Below, one piece after another: positions 1 through 8,116 of a stretch of DNA of 64,000 bases; position 1 is the stretch's first letter; each line of letters opens with the position of its first letter. The notes below the pieces were generated by a model. It was not told the DNA's origin, made no database searches, and was given only the letters and a program-made list of their open reading frames with translations. The DNA is from JASHPR01 sp963795055 (lineage in GTDB: Bacteria > Actinomycetota > Actinomycetes > Streptosporangiales > Streptosporangiaceae): assembly GCA_963795055.1 (NCBI GenBank), contig CAWCGJ010000018.1, positions 363,654-427,653 on the forward strand. Direction: 5' to 3'. A program made the translations under genes and the position numbers.

Positions 1-37
1 TCCTAAAATTGCTTCGGATGGATTGGTGCCGCGCCGA

Positions 38-466
38 TCACTCGATGTACGCAATCGCCTCTATCTCCAGAATCCAGTCGGGATGCACGAGGTCGCGCAC
101 TGCGACCGCGGTGCAGACGGGATAGGGAGGCGTGAAGAACTCCTCGCGTATGTGCTGATAATGCGCATAGTACTGCATGTCGGTCACGAACACGTTGGCC
201 ATCACGATGTCCGCCATCGTTCCGCCTGCGGCTTCAACCAATTCCTTGATGTTGCCGAGGACTTGCCGCCATTGCGACTCGGGGTCGATCTTCGGCGGGG
301 TCGTTGATGTGCCGCCGGTCGCGCCGACGGTCTTCATGGTCTTGTAGTCCATCGCGGTAACGCCGGATAGGAAGACCCAGGGTCCCACCTTGAGCCCCGG
401 ACTCCACACTCTTCCGCCGAGCCCCTGCTTGAAATTGGGACCAGTGATGAGTTGCTTTTGGACCAT
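38..466 (-). CDS. RidA/YjgF/UK114 family protein
   Basis: 142-residue single-domain protein of the Rid family, whose members hydrolyse reactive enamine/imine intermediates released by PLP enzymes, or act as ring-cleavage side enzymes in catabolic operons. The C-terminal signature PYPVCTAVAVRDL (residues 114-126) carries the conserved arginine (Arg124) that binds the substrate carboxylate, followed by LEIEAIA (133-139). Length is a little above the usual ~130 residues because of the N-terminus. The ATG at 466 is preceded by a textbook Shine-Dalgarno AAGGAGG about six bases upstream, so the start is firm. The gene reads toward the left edge and ends at TGA 38-40; its downstream neighbour is outside the window. 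Which Rid subfamily it belongs to, and so its substrate, cannot be told from sequence alone. Confidence 0.9.
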   Translation of the reverse strand: MVQKQLITGPNFKQGLGGRVWSPGLKVGPWVFLSGVTAMDYKTMKTVGATGGTSTTPPKIDPESQWRQVLGNIKELVEAAGGTMADIVMANVFVTDMQYYAHYQHIREEFFTPPYPVCTAVAVRDLVHPDWILEIEAIAYIE

Positions 467-927
467 GCCGACCTCCTTGGCGCTCTACCCAATCTTAGCC
501 CTGATGCTACCACCGAGCTACACCACAGGAAGGGAGGTCACCAATCTCCCGCTCAAGGAGCGTCGGAGGACAGCCTGTTTCGGCACCGTCCTCGGCTGCA
601 CGCATGTTGACGTCCACGCGCCCAGCACCGCTGCACAGTGCGCTGGCGCTCTTTGGAGCTGTCCGCCGGGGCGCGAGCTGTTCGCGCTGGGGCGCTGGCA
701 ACGTGCTGGGTTTTCGCCGCTACTGGAAACGGCGGATACGATCAGCATGCAATCGCGAGCATCAGGGGCCGCCGGCGGCGGCCCGGTCGCGGTGCTCGCC
801 CGCGTTTGACGGGGGAATTGCAGGTTCGAACCAGCTGCTTGAGGTTACTGGCTGTCCCGCTCTTGGGAGATTCGAAGTCGCGATATGGTGCGCTCTTGGA
901 GTTTATCTGATTGCTTCAAGCATATAT
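467..927. other. Intergenic stretch without recognised gene
   Basis: The 460 bases between the start of the RidA gene and the esterase remnant hold open frames on both strands, but none has a recognisable motif, a good ribosome site or a composition that sets it apart. I see no tRNA or obvious terminator. The stretch borders two truncated genes and may be decayed coding DNA. Confidence 0.5.
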
Positions 928-1235
928 TTAACGTCTGCCAAGGTAATCTCGGACAAGGTCGTTCGCAGCATTGACCAGAACGCCGCCGGGGCGTTGCAGT
1001 TCGCGCAAGATGGAGAAATGATCAGCTCCCGCGATTGGCAGGAGTTGGCCAGGCGCGCCTTCACGGCTCCGCAACCCGTACAAGCGCCACGCATCGTGAA
1101 CGAGCGTGGGCAACTCGGCACTGCCGTAAGCTATGGTGAGCGGCTTCCGCGTCACCGGAACCCGCAACGGCGAGAATGCGCCGATTTCGTCGTCAGTGAG
1201 ATTCAGAGCACGATTGAGTATGGTGTCGCGTAGCG
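928..1235 (-). pseudogene. C-terminal remnant of alpha/beta-hydrolase (esterase/formamidase type)
   Basis: About 100 residues at the end of an open frame match the C-terminal third of small alpha/beta-hydrolases of the acetyl-esterase / kynurenine-formamidase type. After a linker with LTDDEIGAFSPL comes the core strand PLTIAYGSAELP, a helix VHDAWRLYGLRSREG, and the segment LPIAGADHFSILRELQRPGG, in which GADHFS carries the usual catalytic histidine. The nucleophile GxSxG half is absent: upstream in the same direction the sequence turns into an amidohydrolase N-terminus in another frame. The piece therefore lacks its own start and catalytic serine and is read as a broken gene. The exact left border of homology (about 1235) is estimated from where the text starts to look like the family. 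Confidence 0.65.
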
Positions 1236-1469
1236 GCTCAAGATGGTGACATATTGGTAAACGTGAGCGTGGGTGTCGATCAGGCCCGGCAGCACCAGCT
1301 TGCCGGCAACGTCGATCACCTCGGTGGCGCTTGATGGCAAAATGGTCTTTTCGACCGCCGCAATGCGCCCGCCGCGCACGGCGAGGTCGCGGATGCCGTC
1401 GATGCTCGACGCCGGGCAAATGACACGGCCGCCGCGCAGCAGAAGATCATATTTCGGGTTCTCGGCCAT
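1203..1469 (-). pseudogene. N-terminal remnant of amidohydrolase (dihydroorotase/deacetylase-like)
   Basis: An 88-residue frame opening with YDLLLRGGRVICPAS, then IRDLAVRGGRIAAVE and LVLPGLIDTHAHVYQYVT: the standard N-terminal beta-sandwich and first metal motif (HxH, here THAHV) of metal-dependent amidohydrolases that act on cyclic amides or N-acyl groups. Family members run to ~400 residues, so about four fifths is missing. After THAHVYQYVT the sequence leaves the family and the esterase remnant begins in a different frame, giving a chimeric scar. The ATG at 1469 has a GATGAGGAA ribosome site and lies 107 bases downstream of the molybdenum hydroxylase gene on the same strand, so it was probably once the second gene of that operon. 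Confidence 0.7.
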
Positions 1470-1576
1470 TTCATTTCCTCATCGTCCATTGGCATGGGTT
1501 TCGCCGAAAAGCGGGGGCACCAAAATGCCAAGCTTGTTTCGCCTTTTTTAGCAAGAGCCGTGCCGGACAGTCGAGG

Positions 1577-3928
1577 CTACTCATGGCTTGCTGCTTTATT
1601 TGCCGAACGGCCGCGCGCGATCGCCTTAAGCACCCGGGGAGGCGTCATCGGAGAAACGAGAAGCTCGGCGCGCAGCGGTCGCAGCGCATCGTTGATCGCA
1701 TTGGCGATTGCCGCCGGCGCTGCGATTGCGCCGCCCTCGCCAATTCCTTTGACGCCAAACTCCGTGTAAGGCGAGAGCGTCTCCATGTGTTCGATCCTCG
1801 GTGCCGGCACTTCGGATAACCCCGGCAGCAGATAATCGGCAAAGGTCGAAGCGAGCGGTTGGCCGGCGGCGTCGAACGGCATCTCTTCGTAAAGCGCCGT
1901 GCCGATCCCTTGCGCAAGGCCGCCAACAATCTGGCCATCAACGACCATCGGATTGACCAGCTTGCCGCCGTCTTCGACCACGACGTAATCGAGAATTTTG
2001 ACGTCGCCGATCTCCGGATCCACCGCGACGATCACCGCATGGGTGGCGTAGCTGAACGTCCCGCTATCGGGGTTTGGCCGGTAGCCGGTCGTAACTTCCA
2101 TGCCGCCCAAGTCGACATCGTTCGGCAGATTCTGCGGCTTCAAGTACCAGGTCCGCGCGATTTTGAGCAGCGTAATCGATCCGCGCGGGCCGACAACCTC
2201 GCCGCCGACGACAGTTACCTGAGCGGCGTCGGCTTGCAATAGTTGCGCGCCGACCTTTGTGGCGCGCCTGGCAAGTTCCTTGCACGCCGTCGACACTGCG
2301 CCGCCCGCCATCACCATGCAGCGCGATCCCCACGTGCCGGTGGAATAGGGCGTCATGGCGGTGTCGCCGTGCACCACTTTGATCTTGGCGACGTCGATAC
2401 CGAGTATCTCGTGTGCCACTTGCGCCAGCGTCGTCTCGAGACTCTGGCCGTGCGACTGCACGCCGACCCGCAGCTCCAGTCCGCCGTCCGGCGTCAGCCG
2501 GGCGGTCGCCTGTTCGTAGCCCGGCACCATGGGTATGCCCCAGCCGTAATAGACTGAGGTGCCGTGCGCGGCCTGCTCGCAGTAAGTCGCAAGACCGACG
2601 CCGATCAGGCGGCCGTCGGCTTCGCCGCGTTGCTGGCGCACGCGCACCGCTGCAACGTCGATGGCCGCAACCGCGCGCCGCAGCGATTCCGGATAATCGC
2701 CGCTGTCGAAGTGCTTCTTGGTGATATTGTTGAACGGCATCTGCTCGGGCTTGACCAGAATCTTCGCCCGCACCTCATGAGGTTCGACGCCGGCTTCGCG
2801 CGCGATAGCGTCGAGCACGAGTTCCAGCGCGAAGCACACGCCGGTTCTCGCGACGCCACGATAAGGCAGGATCGGGCACTTGTTGGTCGCGATCGAATAG
2901 GTGCGACAGCGGTAGGCAGGAAAGTCGTAAGGTCCCGGCAGGATGCTCGCAACTTGTGCCGCCTCGAGGCAGGCCGAGAACGGATAGGCCGAATAGGCGC
3001 CGGAATCGACAACGGCCTCGCAGTCGATGCCGCGCAACGTGCCGTCGCGGTCGGCATAGCCGGTGATCCGGTAATGGTGCTCGCGGCAATTGGCGCCGGC
3101 GATCAGATGCTCGCGGCGGTCCTCGATCCAGCGCACCGGATGGCCGCAGCGCATCGCAAGCCAGCCGAGGCAGACCTCTTCGGCGAGCAGAATGCCCTTG
3201 TAGCCGAAGCCGCCACCGACATCGGGCGCGATGACGCGGACCCGGCCTTCGTCCAGCCCAAGGCATTCGGCAAGCCCGGTGCGCACGATGTGCGGCATCT
3301 GGCAGGCGGAATAGATGGTAAGCTGTTCCAGACGGGAATCCCACAACGCGACCACGCCGCGGCCTTCGATCGGCGCCATACATTGCCGCGCGGTGCGAAT
3401 TTCGCGCGTGACCTTGATCGGGGCGTCGAGCGCCTCCGCGATATTCACCTCGACGAAGGTTTCAAGAAAAACGTTATCGCCCCATTGTTCGTGGACGAGC
3501 GCCGAGCACGGGTCGCGCGCGGCCAGCATGTCGTGAACGGCCGGCAATTCGACCAGATCGACGGCGACGGAGCCGGCGATATCTTCCGCTTGGGCGCGAG
3601 ACGGTGCAACGCACATCGCGATCAACTCGCCGACGTGGCGTACTTTGTCGGAGGCGAGCGAAGATTGCTCGGAAGGTTTGAAGCCGCGGAGACCAGAGAC
3701 TGCGCGGATCGGCTTGACGCCGGCAAGATCGGCGACGGTGAAGACGGCGTCCTTATGCGCGTCTGGAATATTTATGCCGCGGACGCGCGCATGGGCAAGC
3801 GGGCTTCGCACGAACGCGACGTCCTTCATGCCGGCGAAGCTAAGGTCGGCCACGAACTGACCGCGGCCGCGCAAAAAGCGATCGTCTTCCTTGCGGACAA
3901 GTCGCGCGCCAACGCCCTGCTCTTTCAT
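1577..3928 (-). CDS. Xanthine dehydrogenase/CoxL family molybdopterin-binding subunit
   Basis: 783-residue, full-length large subunit of the xanthine oxidase family, which hydroxylates aldehydes, N-heterocycles or CO at a molybdenum-cytosine-dinucleotide site. Visible landmarks: an N-terminal RLVRKEDDRFLRGRGQFV typical of CoxL-like subunits, cofactor loop GGGFGYKG (238-245), active-site loop PYRGVARTG (355-363; CO dehydrogenases have AYRCSFR here, so this is not a form-I CoxL), and the C-terminal GVKGIGEGGAIAAP whose glutamate (near 731) is the catalytic base. The FAD (medium) and 2Fe-2S (small) subunits normally encoded beside it are absent within 2 kb on either side, so this is an orphan large subunit. 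The substrate cannot be assigned. The ribosome site before ATG 3928 is weak (GTAGG). Confidence 0.9.
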   Translation of the reverse strand: MKEQGVGARLVRKEDDRFLRGRGQFVADLSFAGMKDVAFVRSPLAHARVRGINIPDAHKDAVFTVADLAGVKPIRAVSGLRGFKPSEQSSLASDKVRHVGELIAMCVAPSRAQAEDIAGSVAVDLVELPAVHDMLAARDPCSALVHEQWGDNVFLETFVEVNIAEALDAPIKVTREIRTARQCMAPIEGRGVVALWDSRLEQLTIYSACQMPHIVRTGLAECLGLDEGRVRVIAPDVGGGFGYKGILLAEEVCLGWLAMRCGHPVRWIEDRREHLIAGANCREHHYRITGYADRDGTLRGIDCEAVVDSGAYSAYPFSACLEAAQVASILPGPYDFPAYRCRTYSIATNKCPILPYRGVARTGVCFALELVLDAIAREAGVEPHEVRAKILVKPEQMPFNNITKKHFDSGDYPESLRRAVAAIDVAAVRVRQQRGEADGRLIGVGLATYCEQAAHGTSVYYGWGIPMVPGYEQATARLTPDGGLELRVGVQSHGQSLETTLAQVAHEILGIDVAKIKVVHGDTAMTPYSTGTWGSRCMVMAGGAVSTACKELARRATKVGAQLLQADAAQVTVVGGEVVGPRGSITLLKIARTWYLKPQNLPNDVDLGGMEVTTGYRPNPDSGTFSYATHAVIVAVDPEIGDVKILDYVVVEDGGKLVNPMVVDGQIVGGLAQGIGTALYEEMPFDAAGQPLASTFADYLLPGLSEVPAPRIEHMETLSPYTEFGVKGIGEGGAIAAPAAIANAINDALRPLRAELLVSPMTPPRVLKAIARGRSANKAASHE

Positions 3929-4578
3929 CGAGACCTACTCACGCGCGGCAGCTTGGACTTGTGGCCAGCGGGCTTCGCCGCTGGCGCGTGGCAGTCGCGG
4001 TTCGGCGACGCGCGTGCCAAAGAGCCTTATACTGACGAGCCGGAAATTGCGCTCCAATTCGACGAGCGTCGGCGTCTCCGGATGGTAGCAATCCTTTGGA
4101 TTGCCTGGAAGCCAGGACGTGGCCGGGGATTTCGCCAAACTCAGTGCGAATATATGAGGCAGTCCGTGCCTAACCGATTGGCGACCCCGATCAATACGGC
4201 CGTAGACAATCACCTTCAGCGGCGAGAGGTGAAAGCTGTTGCAGGCATTGTGGACCTGCGGGCAGTTCGAGAGTGCCGCGCGATAACGTCCATCTCAGCG
4301 CGGAAGCCAAGGCCGAGCGGGGCGCCGAGCGCGATCGCCGGAAAGCTGACCGCGATCGTGTTTGCTGCCCCAGCCGCTAATGCCAGGCAATCCCCGTTTC
4401 CCACACTCGGTCAGGATAGCTGACCTTCGCGGCCCACGAAGTCCAAGCAACCTATTAGGTTCCGTTCGCGAGCTTCGTGTGCGCGATGCTGCTATACTGG
4501 TTACTGTGCTTGGGGGTCGAGAGCGGTGTGCGAGCGGTGCTGGACATGGCCGAAGCGCGACGATAAGCGGAGGATGCA
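3929..4578. other. Intergenic region, 650 bp, no gene recognised
   Basis: This stretch separates the molybdenum hydroxylase and dioxygenase-like genes, which are transcribed away from each other, so it should hold both promoters. Open frames exist on both strands (for example 3935-4213 on the minus strand) but show no family motif and no convincing ribosome site. I could not place promoters with confidence. Confidence 0.5.
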
Positions 4579-5397
4579 ATGGCAAGTACTCTGAGCGATG
4601 CGCAAGTGACTCATTTTCGCGAGCAGGGCTGGTTGGCGCCGCTGCGTGCGATGGATGCCGTTGCGGCGGCCGACTGTGCGACACGGATAGCCGCCTACGA
4701 GGCCAAGTTGGGCGAAAGCGCCAATCGAAGCCTGAAGATCAAGGGTCATTTGGCAATGCCGTGGCTCGTTGAGCTCGGTCGCAACCCGGCCATCCTTGAT
4801 GCGCTCGAGGATCTCATCGGCCCCGACATCATGCTTTTCGGCGCTTCGATCTTCGCCAAGGGGGGCAAGGATCGCGCGTATGTCTCTTGGCACCAGGACA
4901 GCGCCTATTTCGGCCTCGATCCGCATGAAGAGATCACGGCGTGGGTCGCTTTTACGAAGACCACGACAGAAAACGGCGCCTTGCAGGTGCTGCCCGGCAC
5001 CCATCTCGGTCCGGACCTGGTGCATGAAGAAACCTATGCCCCCGATAACATGCTGGCGCGCGGACAATCGCTGCAGATCGACGATGAAAGCAATGCCGTC
5101 ACCATCGAGCTTCAACCCGGCGAGTTCTCGCTGCATCACGAGCGCACAGCGCACGGTTCGAAGCAGAACCGCTCTGCCGCGCCGCGCATCGGCTTCGCGT
5201 TCTTCTACATTCCAACGCATGTGCGCTCCACCATCGGCCGCCGTAGCGCTACCCTGGTACGTGGTGTGGACTGTTACGGCTACTGGGATGCCGATCCGCT
5301 GCCGCGGTTCGATCTGGACCCCGTGGCTTATAACGCGCTGCGCGCGGCCTGGGGCCAGTATCGCGACGGAGAGGTTAAGCAGGCCGCAGAAGCGTAA
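4579..5397 (+). CDS. Phytanoyl-CoA dioxygenase (PhyH) family Fe(II)/2-oxoglutarate oxygenase
   Basis: 272-residue cytosolic non-haem iron oxygenase that couples 2-oxoglutarate decarboxylation to hydroxylation of a substrate. The double-stranded beta-helix motif is complete: WHQDSAYFG supplies His105 and Asp107, and HHERTAHGS supplies the distal iron ligand His192; Arg203 in APRIGFAFFY fits the 2-oxoglutarate anchor. The segment ENGALQVLPGTH is a family hallmark. The ATG at 4579 follows GCGGAGG with good spacing. The substrate is unknown: PhyH homologues in soil bacteria act on phytanoyl-CoA, ectoine, phosphonates and others. No transporter or regulator is next to it. Confidence 0.9.
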   Translation: MASTLSDAQVTHFREQGWLAPLRAMDAVAAADCATRIAAYEAKLGESANRSLKIKGHLAMPWLVELGRNPAILDALEDLIGPDIMLFGASIFAKGGKDRAYVSWHQDSAYFGLDPHEEITAWVAFTKTTTENGALQVLPGTHLGPDLVHEETYAPDNMLARGQSLQIDDESNAVTIELQPGEFSLHHERTAHGSKQNRSAAPRIGFAFFYIPTHVRSTIGRRSATLVRGVDCYGYWDADPLPRFDLDPVAYNALRAAWGQYRDGEVKQAAEA

Positions 5398-5522
5398 ATG
5401 CCGTTGCCGTCGGCTTGTCCGCTTTGGCCCGATTGTTATAGTTCGATGAACGCCCGCCGGGTTTGTGAGAGGCGATCCATGACCAGATATCTGCTTTCGG
5501 TGGCGTTCGCGTAGCAGCGACA

Positions 5523-5921
5523 ATGAAAACGGGTTGGACACTCTCGACTTCTTTCGAACATTTCGGTGCAGCGCGCTCACGTCGGCACTTTGGTGGATCG
5601 GCGATCAGCGATGACGGAGGAACTGTCGTTGTGGCGATGTGGGACGACGAGATTGTTCGCCAAGATAGTCGCGTCACGTATCAATCTCGATTTGGACCGC
5701 CGCTGAGAGGGAAGTCGCAAAAGGTAAGCAAGCAATGGATAGCCCACCTCAAATGGGCGATAGCTCGTTGCGATAGCCGCGTGTGCGTCGTCGTCCTGAC
5801 CGCCGAAGATACGCAGGCAAATCCCAGGGTCGTCAGTTCTTGCTATCCGGACGATACGCTGATCATGCTGATCACTCGCTTCAATGCCAAGACCGGATGT
5901 TTCGAAGCCCGCAGTCCATGA
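5523..5921 (+). CDS. Hypothetical protein, 132 aa
   Basis: No family recognised. The protein reads like a real, soluble alpha/beta domain: a hydrophobic strand GGTVVVAMWDDEI (32-44), a helix-like WIAHLKWAIARCD (71-83), a strong strand VCVVVLTAED, and YPDDTLIMLITRFNAKTG near the end. No signal peptide or membrane segment is present. The ribosome site before the ATG is poor, and an 11-codon frame starting at ATG 5479 ends just upstream. Composition is less GC-rich than the flanking catabolic genes, in line with its position at the edge of the accessory island. It could be a cargo gene of that island. Confidence 0.55.
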   Translation: MKTGWTLSTSFEHFGAARSRRHFGGSAISDDGGTVVVAMWDDEIVRQDSRVTYQSRFGPPLRGKSQKVSKQWIAHLKWAIARCDSRVCVVVLTAEDTQANPRVVSSCYPDDTLIMLITRFNAKTGCFEARSP

Positions 5922-6151
5922 GCCCACGTGTGTTTTCCAAGCGGCGAATGCGTTTTGCGGCCGGGGTCGATCATTTTCGAGGTGGAAGAAAATGTCGAAG
6001 TCAAGTCCGATCACAAGAGAAGTCGCTATTATGGCGAGTTATGTCGGAGACGCGAGACCAGTTGGGTATTTCCAGCATCGGTGTCCCAAGGATTATGTTT
6101 AGCCAACGTCGGCGCTCGCTACCTTCTGCGTCGTCACCAATGCCGCCGGTT

Positions 6152-6406
6152 TTAGTCCTTCCAGAAGTTTTTAAACCGATCAGGAGCCATTTCGGTGTAT
6201 CGAACAGTGTGCATGATATTCTTGTGGCCCATGTAGTGCTGGAGTGCTCGGGTATCATGCCCATCGTTGGCGAGCTTGTAGCCAGTCGAGTGCCGGAGCA
6301 TGTGCGGGTGGACCGGGAACGGTAGCTTTGCGGCTTCTCCAGTCCGAGCGATTGTTTTGAGGACCCGAACATCGAGCCCCCCTCGCGCGCACGCGCGCGC
6401 GAGAAA
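6152..6406 (-). pseudogene. Tyrosine recombinase (phage integrase) C-terminal remnant
   Basis: An open frame of 84 codons without an N-terminal start encodes the catalytic end of a phage-type integrase. Visible are VHPHMLRHSTGYKLANDG (arginine of the R-H pair), DTRALQHYMGHKNIMHTV (third-box histidine) and RYTEMAPDRFKNFWKD, where the tyrosine of RYTE is the nucleophile, followed by TAA. Box I and the N-terminal DNA-binding domains are gone: upstream the frame runs into a GC-alternating palindrome (6382-6403) and a stop. The gene is clearly truncated and inactive by itself. Together with the resolvase 400 bases away it marks former mobile DNA. Confidence 0.85.
6382..6403. repeat. GC-alternating inverted repeat at the integrase breakpoint
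   Basis: CTCGCGCGC and GCGCGCGAG form nine-base arms around the loop ACGC. The tract is almost purely alternating purine-pyrimidine, a composition that favours Z-DNA and replication slippage. It lies where the integrase homology stops. Confidence 0.7.
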
Positions 6407-6567
6407 TCATTGAGGAATTTCGGCTCATGAGCAGGGCTGGCCGATATCCGTTTTGCGCCGGAAATCGGTCTCTACCGCAGTCGTGGCATGTCCGATTTGA
6501 ACCATGGGCGGAAATCGGGACTGGTCCAGCGACCGAATGAGGCCGTCGATGTCGAGTTCCGCTTGCG

Positions 6568-6801
6568 CTAAGTCTTACTGTCAAAGGGCTTCGCCCCAAC
6601 GATTATAATTCCCTGCCCAGATTTTGGCCCTTCGCGCGCTGTCGCGTCGCTGGCGACCGGCAGTTCGGTCTTTCTTATCGCCTCATGGGAGGCCGTTAAA
6701 TCGTTACTTCGTTCTTTCGCATAATCCCACGCCGAGAAGTGGATTGGATCATTTGGGTCAATGCGAACAATGAAAGGATCATCACCAAAGCTCGTATACA
6801 T
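6568..6801 (-). CDS. Hypothetical protein, 77 aa, downstream of resolvase
   Basis: A 77-codon frame starting one base after the stop codon of the serine recombinase on the same strand. It begins MYTSFGDDPFIVRIDPNDP, continues IHFSAWDYAKERSNDLTAS and ends VGAKPFDSKT. The acidic, proline-containing start and absence of low-complexity shadow composition make it look like a real protein, but I recognise no family. Tight placement behind the recombinase suggests translational coupling. It could instead be a frame-shifted continuation of the recombinase region; the longer frame upstream of this ATG only mirrors the recombinase gene. Confidence 0.4.
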   Translation of the reverse strand: MYTSFGDDPFIVRIDPNDPIHFSAWDYAKERSNDLTASHEAIRKTELPVASDATAREGPKSGQGIIIVGAKPFDSKT

Positions 6802-6802
6802 G

Positions 6803-7249
6803 TCATAGACCAAGCACGACGCCGCGACGCTTAGCGGCCTGTAGCGCGGCAATTGTCCGCTGCGAGATAGCTTCCGCTTCGTGTTCGGCGACGGCGGCAA
6901 GAATGTGCAGGGTAAGCCTTGCAGCGTGAGGATTATCAACGGCCACGAATTCGACGTTACCGTCCATCAGGGCGGCGATGAAGGCGACATTCCGGCTCAG
7001 CCGATCGAGCTTGGCAATGACGAGCTTGGCCTTATGTTTCCTGCATGCGGCCTTGGCCTTCTCCAATTCCGGCCGGGCGTTACGTTTGCCCGTCTCGACC
7101 TCGGTAAACTGGGCGACCACCACGCCGCCGACGCTGGCGAGGTATTGCCGCACGGCTTCCTGTTGCGCCTCCAATCCAAGGCCAGATCGACCCTGCCGAA
7201 CCGTACTGACTCGGAAATAGGCGATAAATCGTGCCGTTTTCGATTGCAT
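6803..7249 (-). CDS. Short serine recombinase (resolvase/invertase catalytic domain only)
   Basis: 148 residues comprising the N-terminal catalytic domain of a serine recombinase: ARFIAYFRVSTVRQGRSGLG has the Y-R-V-S motif with the catalytic serine (Ser15), KLVIAKLDRLSRNVAFIAAL carries the D-R-L-S-R box, and AEHEAEAISQRTIAALQAAK is the long helix E. The protein stops at RRGVVLGL, exactly where related proteins continue into a linker and helix-turn-helix DNA-binding domain; usual lengths are 180-230 residues or more. It is either truncated or one of the stand-alone catalytic-domain forms. Together with the integrase remnant it points to former mobile DNA. Confidence 0.85.
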   Translation of the reverse strand: MQSKTARFIAYFRVSTVRQGRSGLGLEAQQEAVRQYLASVGGVVVAQFTEVETGKRNARPELEKAKAACRKHKAKLVIAKLDRLSRNVAFIAALMDGNVEFVAVDNPHAARLTLHILAAVAEHEAEAISQRTIAALQAAKRRGVVLGL

Positions 7250-7437
7250 GGCCGCGTTCGTGTCACAGGTAACCGTTGGTTTATGTGTGACATTATCGAC
7301 CGAATTGCAATGCTGTAGCGTTATAATCGTACAAGATCGCAGAACCGTGATGCCATAATGCCTTGAGCGGCCCCCGTACCCGTGGTAGGTGGTAGAGTAG
7401 CCCTAAGACCCGTTGGGAAGCCCAAGGAGAAGCCTTC

Positions 7438-7686
7438 ATGGCGAGACGCCCCCGAACCCCTGCCAATCGCTCTGGCGCGCCGGTGGCTTCCCGGACGGCC
7501 AGGGAGACGCCTGCTACGGTGCATACAAGCCTGTACTTGCCAGCATCAGTTTATGAGGCCCTGCGTACGATCGCCTACGACGAGCGGATCAAAATTCATG
7601 ACGTTGTGATCGAGGGGATTGACGCCACGCTACGGCGGCGCGGGTATCCGTCTGTCGAACGCCTCAAGGCTGGAAAGAAGCGGTGA
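7438..7686 (+). CDS. Ribbon-helix-helix-like small DNA-binding protein
   Basis: 82 residues: a basic, proline-rich N-terminus (RRPRTPANRSG) and then a compact domain with a strand TVHTSLYLPAS (27-37), helix VYEALRTIAYDERI and helix IHDVVIEGIDATLRRRGY. This strand-helix-helix order, with an alternating polar strand before LPASVYEAL, is the ribbon-helix-helix plan of CopG/ParG-type repressors that bind DNA as dimers on short direct repeats. A strong AAGGAG site precedes ATG 7438. It stands alone between the resolvase and an unknown gene in the accessory island. The phased TCCACGGAT repeats 0.7 and 1.8 kb away are possible targets (inference). The fold call rests on pattern only. Confidence 0.65.
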   Translation: MARRPRTPANRSGAPVASRTARETPATVHTSLYLPASVYEALRTIAYDERIKIHDVVIEGIDATLRRRGYPSVERLKAGKKR

Positions 7687-7741
7687 CCGCATGACGCGGG
7701 ATTATATCCGTGCGCACGCCTCGCAGCCCCGGCGCGCACCA

Positions 7742-8116
7742 TCATCCGCGAGAGAGCTTGGGTCGTCTTAGCTTGGGAGGGTCCGGCGCGTCGCGCGGGA
7801 TTATTCCTAGATATTTGAGTACCGCGCGCGAGCCTGCCTTTTGCGCGGTATCCCATGCCCGCTGATTGGCAGTCTCGATTTCCGAGTTCGATGCCTGCCT
7901 AGAACAAGTTTGGATATGTTTTGCATTTCCCGCCTGCCACAGTGCAATCGCGGCGGCACCATCTGCACCAGCAACCTCGTAGATATTGGCTAGCTCAGCT
8001 TTGCCCGATTGCACTTCGCTTCTGCCATGCTCAACGGCGTCGGCGCGCGCCCCAAAATGCTTGAAAGGCGGGCCGTCGTCACAACCTATTAGATGCACAA
8101 CATATGAAGCGGACAT
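7742..8116 (-). CDS. Hypothetical protein, 124 aa
   Basis: No family recognised. The protein opens MSASYVVHLIGCDDGPPFKH, continues with a helical, acidic middle (ARADAVEHGRSEVQSGKAE), a stretch GADGAAAIALWQAGNAKHIQ, and ends in a proline-rich basic tail DPPKLRRPKLSRG. No signal peptide or membrane segment is seen. It converges on the ribbon-helix-helix gene with a 55-base gap. Composition is lower in GC than the chromosomal genes around it, in line with island DNA. A genuine gene seems likelier than not from codon pattern, but support is limited. Confidence 0.5.
   Translation of the reverse strand: MSASYVVHLIGCDDGPPFKHFGARADAVEHGRSEVQSGKAELANIYEVAGADGAAAIALWQAGNAKHIQTCSRQASNSEIETANQRAWDTAQKAGSRAVLKYLGIIPRDAPDPPKLRRPKLSRG

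Noticed and set aside
604..1233. 209-codon plus-strand frame
   Set aside because: No ribosome site, no family pattern; overlaps esterase remnant that has clear homology on the minus strand.
2564..4423. 619-codon open frame on the plus strand
   Set aside because: It is the mirror of the molybdenum hydroxylase gene, with Arg/Ala/Gly-rich shadow composition and no motif; the minus-strand protein has complete catalytic motifs.
6803..7249. Functional invertase switching a promoter
   Set aside because: The DNA-binding domain is missing and no inverted recombination sites flank an invertible segment nearby.
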